64,000 bases of DNA from positions 186,001 through 250,000 of the forward strand of contig JAPKHC010000009.1 of assembly GCA_026647215.1 (NCBI GenBank), written 5' to 3'. Positions 50,335 to 58,300 of the stretch are shown here, piece after piece. The first letter of the stretch is position 1. Every line of letters starts with the position of its first letter. Both the position numbers and the translations under genes were made by a program. The notes below the pieces were generated by a model. That model was not told the DNA's origin. It searched no databases and worked only from the letters and a program-made list of their open reading frames with translations. The DNA is from F1-120-MAGs118 sp013360535. GTDB taxonomy: Bacteria; Planctomycetota; UBA1135; GCA-002686595.

Positions 50335-51510
50335 ATGAGCCACGGCACCACGGACCGTTTCGAGACCCGCGCCATCCACGCCGGACAGGAGCCCGATCCG
50401 CACAACGGCGCGATCATGACTCCGGTCTACTTCACGAGCACGTACAAGCAGGACGCGCCCGCGCAGCCGCGCGGCGGCTACGAGTACTCGCGCACGTCGA
50501 ACCCCACTCGCACGGCGCTGCAGGACAACCTCGCGGCGCTCGAAGGTGGCGCCTGGGGCCTGTGCTTCTCGTCCGGCCTCGCCGCGACCAACGCGCTGCT
50601 CGACCGCCTCGTGCCCGGCGACCACGTCGTCGCCGGCAACGACCTCTACGGCGGCACGTACCGCATTTTCCGCCGTGTTTTCGAGCGCTACGGCATCCGC
50701 TTCAGCTTCGTCGACACGACCGATCCGGCCGCGGTCGAGGCCGCGCTCGAGCCGACGACGCGCTACGTCTACGTCGAGTCGCCCTCGAACCCGCTGCTCG
50801 CCGTCTCCGACATCGCGGCGCTCGCCAAGGTCGCGCACGCCAAGGGCAAGCTGCTCGTCGTCGACAACACGTTCGCGACGCCGTTCCTGCAGCAGCCGCT
50901 CGCGCTCGGCGCCGACCTCGTGCTGCACTCGCTGACCAAGTACCTCGGCGGCCACTCGGACGTCGTCGGCGGGGCGCTGATCGGCAACGCCCCGAAGCTG
51001 CGCGACGAGCTCGCCTTCTTCCAGAACGCCGTCGGCGGAACTCCGGGCCCGATGGACGCGTTCCTCGTGCTGCGCGGCACGAAAACGCTCCACGTGCGCA
51101 TGGAACGGCACTGCGAGAACGCGCTCGCGCTCGCGCGTTGGCTCGAGGCGCGCCCCGAAGTCGCGCGGGTGATCTACCCCGGCCTCGCCTCGCACCGGCA
51201 ATTCGCGCTCGCCAAGCGCCAGATGAAGGCCTTCGGCGGCATGGTGAGCTTCGAGCTCGCGGCGGGCCTCGAAGCGGCCAACACGGTGGCCTCGACGACG
51301 CGCCTGTTCACGCTGGCCGAGTCACTCGGCGGCGTCGAGTCGCTGATCGAGATCCCGGCGAGCATGACCCACGCCTCGATCCCCGCGGAGACGCGCCGCT
51401 CGCTCGGACTCGCCGACGGCCTCGTGCGGCTCTCGGTCGGGATCGAGCACGTCGACGACCTGCGCGCGGACCTCGAACAGGCCTTCGCGAAGGCCCACAA
51501 GCAGCGCTGA
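50335..51510 (+). CDS. Cys/Met-metabolism PLP enzyme (cystathionine gamma-synthase/lyase family)
   Basis: A 391-residue PLP enzyme. The cofactor lysine is in LHSLTKYLGGHSDVVGG. GYEYSRTSNPTRTALQ and CFSSGLAATNALL form the cofactor/phosphate site, and EIPASMTHASIP is near the C-terminus. The family includes cystathionine gamma-synthase (MetB), gamma-lyase and beta-lyase; overall pattern favours synthase or gamma-lyase, but sequence alone does not separate them. ATG at 50335 is used; an in-frame ATG three codons earlier (50326) is possible. TACCAT just upstream could be a -10 giving a near-leaderless mRNA. Confidence 0.88.
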   Translation: MSHGTTDRFETRAIHAGQEPDPHNGAIMTPVYFTSTYKQDAPAQPRGGYEYSRTSNPTRTALQDNLAALEGGAWGLCFSSGLAATNALLDRLVPGDHVVAGNDLYGGTYRIFRRVFERYGIRFSFVDTTDPAAVEAALEPTTRYVYVESPSNPLLAVSDIAALAKVAHAKGKLLVVDNTFATPFLQQPLALGADLVLHSLTKYLGGHSDVVGGALIGNAPKLRDELAFFQNAVGGTPGPMDAFLVLRGTKTLHVRMERHCENALALARWLEARPEVARVIYPGLASHRQFALAKRQMKAFGGMVSFELAAGLEAANTVASTTRLFTLAESLGGVESLIEIPASMTHASIPAETRRSLGLADGLVRLSVGIEHVDDLRADLEQAFAKAHKQR

Positions 51511-51588
51511 GCGAGCTCAGGGCGCCTCGCGAAGGCCCCGGAGCACTCCCCTCCCAGGGACTGACGCCAGCCCAGACGAACCCGCAAC

Positions 51589-52002
51589 TCAGAACGGCGA
51601 GTTCGACGGCGGCGGCTTCGGCGTCGGCGGAGTCGGCGGCGGGGGCTTGGTGGCCGCGGGCTGCACCGGAGCGACCCGGGTCGGGCTCGGCGTCGGCTCG
51701 AGCGCGTCGTCGATGCGCTCGCGCATGATGCGGCCGACCTTGAACTTCACCACGCGCTTCGCCGGAACCTGCACCTTCTGGAGCGTGCGCGGGTTCTGGG
51801 CGCGACGGGCGGCCCGGTCCTTGACCTCGAACACGCCGAACTCGCGGAACTCGAGCCGATTCCCGGCGGCGAGCTCGGTCACGATCTCGTCGAGGAAGCG
51901 CTGCAGGATGTCCTTGACGACGACCTTGGTCTGGCGGGTCGAATCCGCGATGCGGTTGACCAGCTCCTTCTTGGTGATCGTCTCGGGCTCGCGGGGCGCC
52001 AT
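51589..52002 (-). CDS. HU/IHF-family DNA-binding protein with Pro-rich tail
   Basis: A 137-residue protein. Residues 10-100 are an HU/IHF fold: TKKELVNRIADSTRQTKVVV, FREFGVFEVKDRAARRAQNP (the DNA-bending beta arm with its Arg-Asn-Pro tip) and KRVVKFKVGRIMRERI. The C-terminal 35 residues are a Pro/Thr-rich tail (PPPPTPPTPKPPP). The tail resembles extended HU-like proteins but is proline- rather than lysine-rich. Which of HU or IHF it replaces is not clear. It has its own promoter. Confidence 0.88.
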   Translation of the reverse strand: MAPREPETITKKELVNRIADSTRQTKVVVKDILQRFLDEIVTELAAGNRLEFREFGVFEVKDRAARRAQNPRTLQKVQVPAKRVVKFKVGRIMRERIDDALEPTPSPTRVAPVQPAATKPPPPTPPTPKPPPSNSPF

Positions 52003-52048
52003 GGGGAAGTCGGCCCTGAGCGGTGGCTCCCGGGCTGGGACGAGTCGG

Positions 52049-52078
52049 AGTATCGGCCCTCCCCCCTCTCCAAGTCAA
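52049..52078 (-). promoter_or_regulatory. Sigma-70-type promoter of HU/IHF-like gene
   Basis: Minus strand -35 TTGACT at 52078-52073, 18 bp spacer, -10 GATACT at 52054-52049. The -35 starts just after the dtd stop. Confidence 0.72.
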
Positions 52079-52092
52079 GACGCCCGCTAGGG

Positions 52093-52554
52093 TTACGACT
52101 GCGGGCCCGGCCGGGGGCGAGGCTCGATCACGAACGTCACGGGGCCGTCGTTCAGCAGTTCCACTTGCATCGAGGCCCCGAAGCGACCGCCCTGCGTCGC
52201 GATTCCAGTCCGTTCGAGCGCGGCCCGGAAGCGCTCGACGAGCGCGCGGGCGCGGCCGGGCTCCTCAGCCCCGTCGAAGGACGGCCGCCGCCCCTTGCGC
52301 AGGTCGGCGCAGAGCGTGAATTGGCTCACCACGAGCGCCGCGCCACCCACGTCGGCGAGGGAGCGGTTCATGCGCCCCGACTCGTCCTGGAACATCCGGA
52401 ACTGGCTGAGACGCTCCGCGGTCGCGTCGACATCGGCCTCGAGGTCGCCCTTCTCGATCCCGAGCAGCACGAGCACCCCGGTCCCGATCGCCCCGACCAG
52501 CTCGCCCTCGACGGTGACGCTGGCGCGCGCCACGCGCTGGACGACGGCCCTCAC
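52093..52554 (-). CDS. dtd: D-aminoacyl-tRNA deacylase
   Basis: A 153-residue DTD that hydrolyses D-amino acids and glycine from mischarged tRNA. The SQFTL motif (VVSQFTLCADLRKGRRPSF) and the cross-subunit GP motif in NDGPVTF are intact. The start is GTG (52552-52554), overlapping the upstream gene stop as GTGA. A short Pro/Arg tail ends it. It is at the end of the trpS-lipoprotein-TPR-dtd run. Confidence 0.95.
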   Translation of the reverse strand: MRAVVQRVARASVTVEGELVGAIGTGVLVLLGIEKGDLEADVDATAERLSQFRMFQDESGRMNRSLADVGGAALVVSQFTLCADLRKGRRPSFDGAEEPGRARALVERFRAALERTGIATQGGRFGASMQVELLNDGPVTFVIEPRPRPGPQS

Positions 52555-53582
52555 GGCGTTCCCACCGGACTGCGCTCGAGCGTCACCCGCGCCCGCACCG
52601 CCTCGACCAGCGCCGCGAGCCCGGCCTCGTCCTCGACGCTCTCCAGCACCCGGGCCCAAGCCCGCCGCGCGCCCTCGGGATCCTTGAGGTGGTGCTGGTA
52701 GAGCAGCGCCTCCTGCACGATCGGCGTCAGGTCCCCGGGGGCCCGCGCCTGTGCCGCCCGAGCGGCCTCGAGCGCGGCCAGCGCATCGCCGAGTCCCTGC
52801 TCGACCGCCGCCTCGAGGCACGCCCGCCGCATCCCGTGGCTCGCGTCGTCGGGGACGGCCTTGAGCACCTCGCGCGCGTCCTCGTCGCGCCGCGCCTGAA
52901 CGAGCAGCTGCGCGAGATCGAGTCGCGCCTCGGCCCGGGTGTCGGGCGCGATGCGCGGGTCGCCGCCGACGGCCTCGAGCCACACTTCCAGCGCGGAAAT
53001 CGCCTCGTTTCCGCGGCCCGAGCGCGCCAGGATCGCGGCCTCGAGGCGCGCTGCGGAGCGGTGCCCGGGGTCGAGTTCGAGCGCCTTCACGTTGGCCGTC
53101 TGCGCTCCGGTCCAGTCGCCGCCGCCGGCGAGCAGGAACGCGAGCGCGTACCGCGGCCACGCACTCTGCGGCGCGAGATCGATCGCCCGGCGCGCGAACT
53201 CGATCGCGCGAGCCCGATCCGGCTCGATGCGGGCGGCGAGCAGCAGCGTGACCTCGCTCGGCTCGCTCTCCGCGCGAAGGCGCGCCGCCTCGATCTGGCG
53301 CTCGCGCTGCTCTGGCGGCGCCGGTGAGAAGGCCGCTTCCTGCGCGAGCAGGGCGATCGAGACGTCGGCGGGCCGTGCGGCGGCGAGCGTGTCGAGGATC
53401 GCGCGGGCCACGCTCCAGTCGCCGGAATTCAGGGCCGAACGGGCGCGCGCGAGCTCACCCAACTCCCGCTCGGGGATCGCGGCCGGCCGGTCGGGCGAGG
53501 CCTCGTAGTCGTCCGGATCGCGCACCGGGCTCGCGCAGGCGGCGAGCGCGACGAGCAGCGCGAACGCGGCGAGGCGGGCCAT
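52551..53582 (-). CDS. TPR-like repeat lipoprotein
   Basis: A 343-residue predicted lipoprotein. The signal peptide MARLAAFALLVALAAC ends in the lipobox LAAC with Cys16. The mature part consists of helical pairs with tetratricopeptide-like spacing (for example ARAIEFARRAIDLAPQSAWP, GAQTANVKALELDPGHRSAA, GNEAISALEVWLEAVGGDP). Such proteins are usually scaffolds in the cell envelope. No specific function can be assigned. It is 5 nt after a second small lipoprotein gene. Confidence 0.78.
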   Translation of the reverse strand: MARLAAFALLVALAACASPVRDPDDYEASPDRPAAIPERELGELARARSALNSGDWSVARAILDTLAAARPADVSIALLAQEAAFSPAPPEQRERQIEAARLRAESEPSEVTLLLAARIEPDRARAIEFARRAIDLAPQSAWPRYALAFLLAGGGDWTGAQTANVKALELDPGHRSAARLEAAILARSGRGNEAISALEVWLEAVGGDPRIAPDTRAEARLDLAQLLVQARRDEDAREVLKAVPDDASHGMRRACLEAAVEQGLGDALAALEAARAAQARAPGDLTPIVQEALLYQHHLKDPEGARRAWARVLESVEDEAGLAALVEAVRARVTLERSPVGTP

Positions 53583-53587
53583 CGGCG

Positions 53588-54109
53588 CTACTGGTCGCCT
53601 TCGAGCCGCAGGGTGCGCGCGCGGCGTTCCTCGCCGCTGTCGACGTAGCGGAAGTAGGCGTCGCCGCTGGCTTCGATCACGAGCTTCTCCGCAGTCGGGC
53701 TCTCGATCACGACCAGCAGCTCGTCGGCGACGATCACGAGGCCGTCGAGCTGGGCCCGGATCGGGCTCTGGTCGGACTCGGGCTTGTGGCTCTCGACGAT
53801 GCGCAGCCCCTCGGGCGTCGCCGTCTCGGTGTGAGCGTGGTTGAGCGAGTCCTGACGGATCGCGAGGTGCTCGATCAGGCCCTTGGGGCCGGAGATCTCG
53901 ACCTTGGCGGCGGCGAGCACGCACTCGCGCTGGAAGGTCGTCGGCCAGGGCTTGGCGACGGCCTCGACAGGCGCCTTCGAAGTGGCGGAAGTCGCGCGCT
54001 GGGCCGAGTTTTCCGCCTGTTTCGGGCTCGAGCACGCGCCGCAGAGCGCCAGCGCGCCGAGCACGGCCGCGAGCGGACGGACCATGGAAATCGTGGCGTT
54101 CGCGTTCAT
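53588..54109 (-). CDS. Small predicted lipoprotein of unknown function
   Basis: A 173-residue protein with an N-terminal hydrophobic segment (MVRPLAAVLGALALCGACSSP) and a Cys26 preceded by an imperfect lipobox (LCGAC). The mature part looks mainly beta: CVLAAAKVEISGPKGLIEHLAI, LVIVADELLVVIE and KLVIEASGDAYFRYVDSG. I do not recognise the family. It lies 64 nt after trpS and immediately before the TPR lipoprotein, suggesting the two act together. Confidence 0.7.
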   Translation of the reverse strand: MNANATISMVRPLAAVLGALALCGACSSPKQAENSAQRATSATSKAPVEAVAKPWPTTFQRECVLAAAKVEISGPKGLIEHLAIRQDSLNHAHTETATPEGLRIVESHKPESDQSPIRAQLDGLVIVADELLVVIESPTAEKLVIEASGDAYFRYVDSGEERRARTLRLEGDQ

Positions 54110-54173
54110 GCTCGGGCCTCCTCGTGCGCCCGAATCTAGCGGCGCGCGAGGCGGGTTGAAACGCCGGAGCGCT

Positions 54174-55148
54174 TCAACGCAACCCGCAGTTGCGCAGCGC
54201 GCGGTCGCGGGTGGCGACGGCGCGCGCCCGGGCCCGCTCGGCCCCCTTGGCGAGCACCCGCTCGACTTCCGCCGGATCGGCGAGCAGCGCCGAACGACGC
54301 TCGCGCGCCGGCCGGAAGGTCTCCTCGATGCACTCGACGAGCCGCACCTTGAGGTGGCCGTACCCCGGAGCGCCCTCGCCGCCGCGGCGGACGCGCTCCT
54401 CCCAGTCGGCTTGCTCCGTCGGCGACAGGAACGGGCGCAGCAGGTCGAGCAGCAGCACTCCGGCCGGATCCTTGGGCTCTTCGGGCGCGCGGCTGTCGGT
54501 CAGCACTTGGCCCACGATCTTCTTGAGCGGCTTGCCGGTCTCGAACACCCAGATCGAGTTGCCGTAGCTCTTCGACATCTTCTGGCCGTCGATGCCCGGC
54601 ACCTTCGCGGTCGGCGACAGGGTGGCCTCGGGCAGCACGAACGTCTCGCCGTAGGCCGCGTTGAAGGACTGCGCCATGTCGCGCGCGATCTCGACGTGCT
54701 GCTTCTGGTCGGCGCCGACCGGCACGAAATTCGAGTCGTAAGCGAGGATGTCGGCGCTCATCAGCGCCGGGTACGTGAACAGGCCCACGGTGGCGGTGAT
54801 GCCGCGTTCGACCTTGTCGCGATACGAGACCGCGCGTTCGAGCAGGCCCATGCCGGTGACGGTCGAGAGCAACCACGCGAGCTCGCACACCTCGGGCACG
54901 TCGCTCTGGCGGAAGAACGTGGCCTTTTCGGTGTCAAGGCCGAGCGCGAGGTAGGTCAGCGCCACTTCGCGCACGCGCGAGCGCAACTCGGCCGGGTCGC
55001 GGCTGGTCGTCAGCGCGTGGTAGTCGGCGATGAAGTAGTAGTTGTCGCCGCCCTGGTGCGCGAGCGCGACGTGCTGGCGGATCGCGCCGAAGTAGTTGCC
55101 CAGATGCGGCAGGCCGCTGGGCTGGATTCCGCTCAGGTACGTGGTCAT
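54174..55148 (-). CDS. trpS: Tryptophanyl-tRNA synthetase
   Basis: A 324-residue class I synthetase. The HIGH-type motif is PHLGN (14-18) and the KMSKS loop is intact at 190-194 (GQKMSKSYGN). VGADQKQHVEIARD contributes to Trp/ATP binding. Length is normal. The ATG at 55146-55148 has a good promoter 26-54 nt upstream. Two lipoproteins and dtd follow on the same strand. Confidence 0.96.
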   Translation of the reverse strand: MTTYLSGIQPSGLPHLGNYFGAIRQHVALAHQGGDNYYFIADYHALTTSRDPAELRSRVREVALTYLALGLDTEKATFFRQSDVPEVCELAWLLSTVTGMGLLERAVSYRDKVERGITATVGLFTYPALMSADILAYDSNFVPVGADQKQHVEIARDMAQSFNAAYGETFVLPEATLSPTAKVPGIDGQKMSKSYGNSIWVFETGKPLKKIVGQVLTDSRAPEEPKDPAGVLLLDLLRPFLSPTEQADWEERVRRGGEGAPGYGHLKVRLVECIEETFRPARERRSALLADPAEVERVLAKGAERARARAVATRDRALRNCGLR

Positions 55149-55173
55149 GGGGAGCCCCTCGCGGGCGGCCGGG

Positions 55174-55202
55174 ACGATAGCCACGCGCCAGATTTGCCTC
55201 AA
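55174..55202 (-). promoter_or_regulatory. Sigma-70-type promoter of trpS
   Basis: Minus strand -35 TTGAGG at 55202-55197, 17 bp spacer, -10 TATCGT at 55179-55174. It is back to back with the promoter of the lipoprotein-mla operon. Confidence 0.72.
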
Positions 55203-55220
55203 GGCGCGCGTGTCGCGCCC

Positions 55221-55250
55221 TTGAAACCTGCGCCCTGCGTGAACGATCCT
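55221..55250 (+). promoter_or_regulatory. Sigma-70-type promoter of lipoprotein-mla operon
   Basis: -35 TTGAAA at 55221-55226, 18 bp spacer, -10 GATCCT at 55245-55250. The ATG follows the -10 by only 8 nt, predicting a leaderless or nearly leaderless mRNA. Confidence 0.6.
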
Positions 55251-55258
55251 CTCCGCCC

Positions 55259-56746
55259 ATGCCGCGCGCCGCTCGCTCTCCCGCTTCCGCCGCAGGTCTC
55301 GCGGCGCTCGCGGGCTGCGCCTCGATCTTGCTCGCGAGCTGCGCCTCGACAACCGACGACATCCACCTCGCGCCGCTCGTGTCGCACCTGTCGACGGCCG
55401 GAGGCGAGGAGCAGTGGGAAGCGCTCGGCGGCGTCTGGCGCACGCGCCGAACGTCGCCGGGTTCCGACGTGGTCGAGTGGGAGCTGCACCCGCTCGTCTG
55501 CCACGACGAACTGGGCGAAGGCCGCGCGCTCACGCGCTTTCTCGTGCCACTCGGTGCGCAGCGGCGCGAGCCCGACCGCACGCAGACCGAGCTCGTGCCG
55601 CTCTTCCGCCTCGACCGCGAGCCCGACGAGCGCGGCCAGCCCAGCTGGCACCTGTACGCCTTCCCCGCGACGCTGTTCGGCGAGGACTCGACCGACCGCA
55701 AGCTCGCCGGCGTCTTTCCGTTCTACGGCGACTGGGAGCGCGTCGCGACCTACGACCGCATCAAGTTCGTGCTCTTCCCGCTCTACCTGCGCACGGAGCG
55801 CGAGGGCGGGACGTACCACCACATCCTGTGGCCGTTCTTCAGTTTCGGCCGCAATGGCAAGGGTGAATTCGACGGGCACGTGTGGCCGCTCGTCGGCGTG
55901 ACCAGGCCCGGCTTCTCGGAGCGCGGCTTCCTCGCGTGGCCGCTGGTGACGTGGAGCAAGGAACGGCTCGCGCTCTCCGAGGACCAGCAGGCGAAGACCT
56001 GGATGTTCTGGCCGTTCTACGGCGAGCAGGAAGCGGGCACGTTCCGCGCCTGGACCTCGCTCTGGCCTTTCTTCGGGTATTCCAGCGATTCGCGCTCGGG
56101 CTACTGGGCCTGGGACGGGCCGTGGCCACTCGTGAAGGTGCAACGTCCCGGCACGAGCGGACTGCCCAAGCGCACGCGCTTCCTGCCGTTCTACTCGCAC
56201 TTCGAGGGTGACGGGCTCGACAGCACGTGGGTGCTGTGGCCGTTCGTCAACCAGCGCCACGAGACCTACCGCGACGGCGAGCGCAGGGGCGACATGCTCT
56301 TCCCGATCTGGCAGAGCTACGTCGAGACCGACCTCGAAGGGCGCGAGACCGGCAGCTGGATGAAGCTCTGGCCCCTGTTCCAGCGCCACGAGGCGCAGGG
56401 CAGCTCGCACCTCGGCGTGCCGACGCTGCTCCCCTTGTGGCACAGCCCGAACATCGACGAGCACTACGCGTGGCTGTGGGAGCTCTACTCGCGCGACACC
56501 GCGCCCGGCCGCGTGGCGGAGCGTTCGTGGCTCGGCTTCTGGCGCCGCGAGAGCGACGCGCAGGAGACGCGCAGCTACGTGAGTGGATTGTGGTCGCGCC
56601 GCAAGTATCGTGACGGCGACGCCATGGTCCGCGAGACGTCGCTCCTCTTCGGCCTCGTGCGCTGGCGCTCGTCCGAGTCCGGCGTCGAGTTCCTGCGCCC
56701 GGCCTTCCCCGGCCCCGGCTGGCCCGCACGCGGAGCGCGCGAATGA
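55259..56746 (+). CDS. Lipoprotein with aromatic-proline (WPFF/FPLY) repeats, Mla-operon leader
   Basis: A 495-residue predicted lipoprotein of a family I do not recognise. The signal peptide has two candidate lipoboxes (LAGC, Cys20; LASC, Cys28). The body carries fourteen tetrads of the form [WFLV]-P-[FLI]-[FYVW] at residues 113, 153, 173, 191, 209, 227, 251, 269, 289, 309, 327, 348, 371 and 391, spaced 18-24 residues apart (one gap of 40). This suggests a beta-rich solenoid or barrel in the outer membrane or periplasm. Its stop overlaps the MlaE start (ATGA), so it is part of the lipid-transport operon. A lipid-channel or anchoring role, in place of MlaA, is inference. Confidence 0.72.
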   Translation: MPRAARSPASAAGLAALAGCASILLASCASTTDDIHLAPLVSHLSTAGGEEQWEALGGVWRTRRTSPGSDVVEWELHPLVCHDELGEGRALTRFLVPLGAQRREPDRTQTELVPLFRLDREPDERGQPSWHLYAFPATLFGEDSTDRKLAGVFPFYGDWERVATYDRIKFVLFPLYLRTEREGGTYHHILWPFFSFGRNGKGEFDGHVWPLVGVTRPGFSERGFLAWPLVTWSKERLALSEDQQAKTWMFWPFYGEQEAGTFRAWTSLWPFFGYSSDSRSGYWAWDGPWPLVKVQRPGTSGLPKRTRFLPFYSHFEGDGLDSTWVLWPFVNQRHETYRDGERRGDMLFPIWQSYVETDLEGRETGSWMKLWPLFQRHEAQGSSHLGVPTLLPLWHSPNIDEHYAWLWELYSRDTAPGRVAERSWLGFWRRESDAQETRSYVSGLWSRRKYRDGDAMVRETSLLFGLVRWRSSESGVEFLRPAFPGPGWPARGARE

Positions 56747-57531
56747 ACGCGGTGCTCACGATGGTCACGGGCTTCCTGCGCGATGTCGGCTACCAGCTGG
56801 AGCTCGTGGCGCAAGTCGTCGTGCGCCTGGGCGGCGTGCTGCGCCGCCGCACGCTGATTTCCGACCAGCTGTTCCAGTCCGGCCTCAAGGTCGTGCACGT
56901 CGTGCTGCTCGTCGGCGTGTTCATCGGCATGATCGTCGCGCTGCAGACCGGCCTCGAGCTCGCGAACTTCGGCCAGCAGGACCAGATCGGCACGATCGTG
57001 GCGCTCTCGATGTGCCGCGAGATGGGCCCGTTCATCACGGCGACGATCCTCGCCGCGACGGTCGGCAGCGCGCTCGCCGCCGAGATCGGCACGATGGCGG
57101 TCAGCGAGGAGCTCGCGGCGCTGGAAGTGATGTCGATCGACCGCATCAGCTACCTCGTGATGCCGCGTGTGGTCGGCGTGGCGGTGATGTGCCCGCTCCT
57201 GACCGTGCTGTGCGACGCGATCGGCATCTTCGGCGGCGGCCTGATCGCGGGCTCGCAGCTCAACGTCGGCGCCGCGCTGTACTACGACAGCGTGCTCGAC
57301 GCGCTCAACGACCGCGGCCTGCCGTTCGAGCTGCCGAAAGAGGTCTACACGGGCCTCTTCAAGGCGCTCGTGTTCGGCGTGATCCTGTCGGTGATCTCGT
57401 GCTCGGCCGGCATCAAGGCCACCGCGGGCGCGATGGGCGTCGGCAACGCGACGCGCAAGGCCGTGCGCGACTCGATCATCGCGATCATCATCTGCAACTA
57501 CTTCCTGTCGTGGCTCTTCTTCAACGCCTGA
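56743..57531 (+). CDS. mlaE: MlaE-type ABC transporter permease
   Basis: A 262-residue inner-membrane permease of the MlaE family. An N-terminal interfacial helix (about 1-35) is followed by hydrophobic helices, with VGVFIGMIVALQTGLELANFG and the conserved MGPFITATILAATVGSALAAEIGTM region (given as landmarks). MlaE with MlaF and MlaD moves phospholipids between inner and outer membranes. It overlaps the lipoprotein gene by 4 nt. Confidence 0.93.
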   Translation: MNAVLTMVTGFLRDVGYQLELVAQVVVRLGGVLRRRTLISDQLFQSGLKVVHVVLLVGVFIGMIVALQTGLELANFGQQDQIGTIVALSMCREMGPFITATILAATVGSALAAEIGTMAVSEELAALEVMSIDRISYLVMPRVVGVAVMCPLLTVLCDAIGIFGGGLIAGSQLNVGAALYYDSVLDALNDRGLPFELPKEVYTGLFKALVFGVILSVISCSAGIKATAGAMGVGNATRKAVRDSIIAIIICNYFLSWLFFNA

Positions 57532-57547
57532 GAGCGCAGGACCTCGC

Positions 57548-58291
57548 ATGAGCCGCGACGTGATCGTCCGCTTCGAGAACCTGAAGAAGGCCTTCGGGCC
57601 CAAGCAGGTGCTCAAGGGCGTCAACTTCGAGGTCTACCGCGGCGAGGCCTTCTGCATCATGGGCCCGTCGGGCTGCGGCAAGTCGGTGACGATCCGTCAC
57701 GTGATCGGCCTGATGAAGAGCGACTCCGGGCGCGTCGAGGTCGATGGCCACGACATGAACACGATCGCGCGCGACGAGCTGCGCGCCCTGCGCGCGCGCA
57801 TGGGCTACGTGTTCCAGGAGGCGGCGCTGCTCAACTCGCTTTCCGCCGGGGAGAACGTGGCCTTGCCGCTGCGCGAGACGACCGACCTGTCCGATCGCGA
57901 GATCCGCGAGAAGGTCAACGCGAAGCTCGCGCTCGTCAAGGTGCCCGACGTCTACGACAAGATGCCGAGCGAGCTCTCGGGCGGCATGAAGAAGCGCGTC
58001 GGGCTCGCGCGCGCGCTGATCACCGACCCCGAGATCGTGCTCTACGACGAACCGACCGCCGGCCTCGATCCGGAGATCTCGGCCTCGATCAACGGCCTGA
58101 TGCGCGAGCTCGCGCAAGAGCTGCGCGTCACCTCGCTGATCGTCACCCACCACGTCGGCACCGTCCGCACCGTGGCCGACCGCGTCGGGATGCTCGACGA
58201 CGGCGAGCTGCGCTACATCGGGACCGCCGACGAATTCCTGAACTCGACCGAGCCGCGCCTCGTGCGCTTCCTCGGGCCCAAGCTCGACTGA
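57548..58291 (+). CDS. mlaF: MlaF-type ABC transporter ATPase
   Basis: A 247-residue ATPase. Walker A GPSGCGKS (39-46), Q-loop VFQEAALLNSLS, signature LSGGM, Walker B IVLYDEPTAGLD and the H-loop histidine in LIVTHH are all intact. SAGENVALPLRE is characteristic of the MlaF/Ttg2A group. It lies 16 nt after mlaE and 9 nt before the MCE gene. Confidence 0.94.
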   Translation: MSRDVIVRFENLKKAFGPKQVLKGVNFEVYRGEAFCIMGPSGCGKSVTIRHVIGLMKSDSGRVEVDGHDMNTIARDELRALRARMGYVFQEAALLNSLSAGENVALPLRETTDLSDREIREKVNAKLALVKVPDVYDKMPSELSGGMKKRVGLARALITDPEIVLYDEPTAGLDPEISASINGLMRELAQELRVTSLIVTHHVGTVRTVADRVGMLDDGELRYIGTADEFLNSTEPRLVRFLGPKLD

Positions 58292-58300
58292 GGCTCCTCC

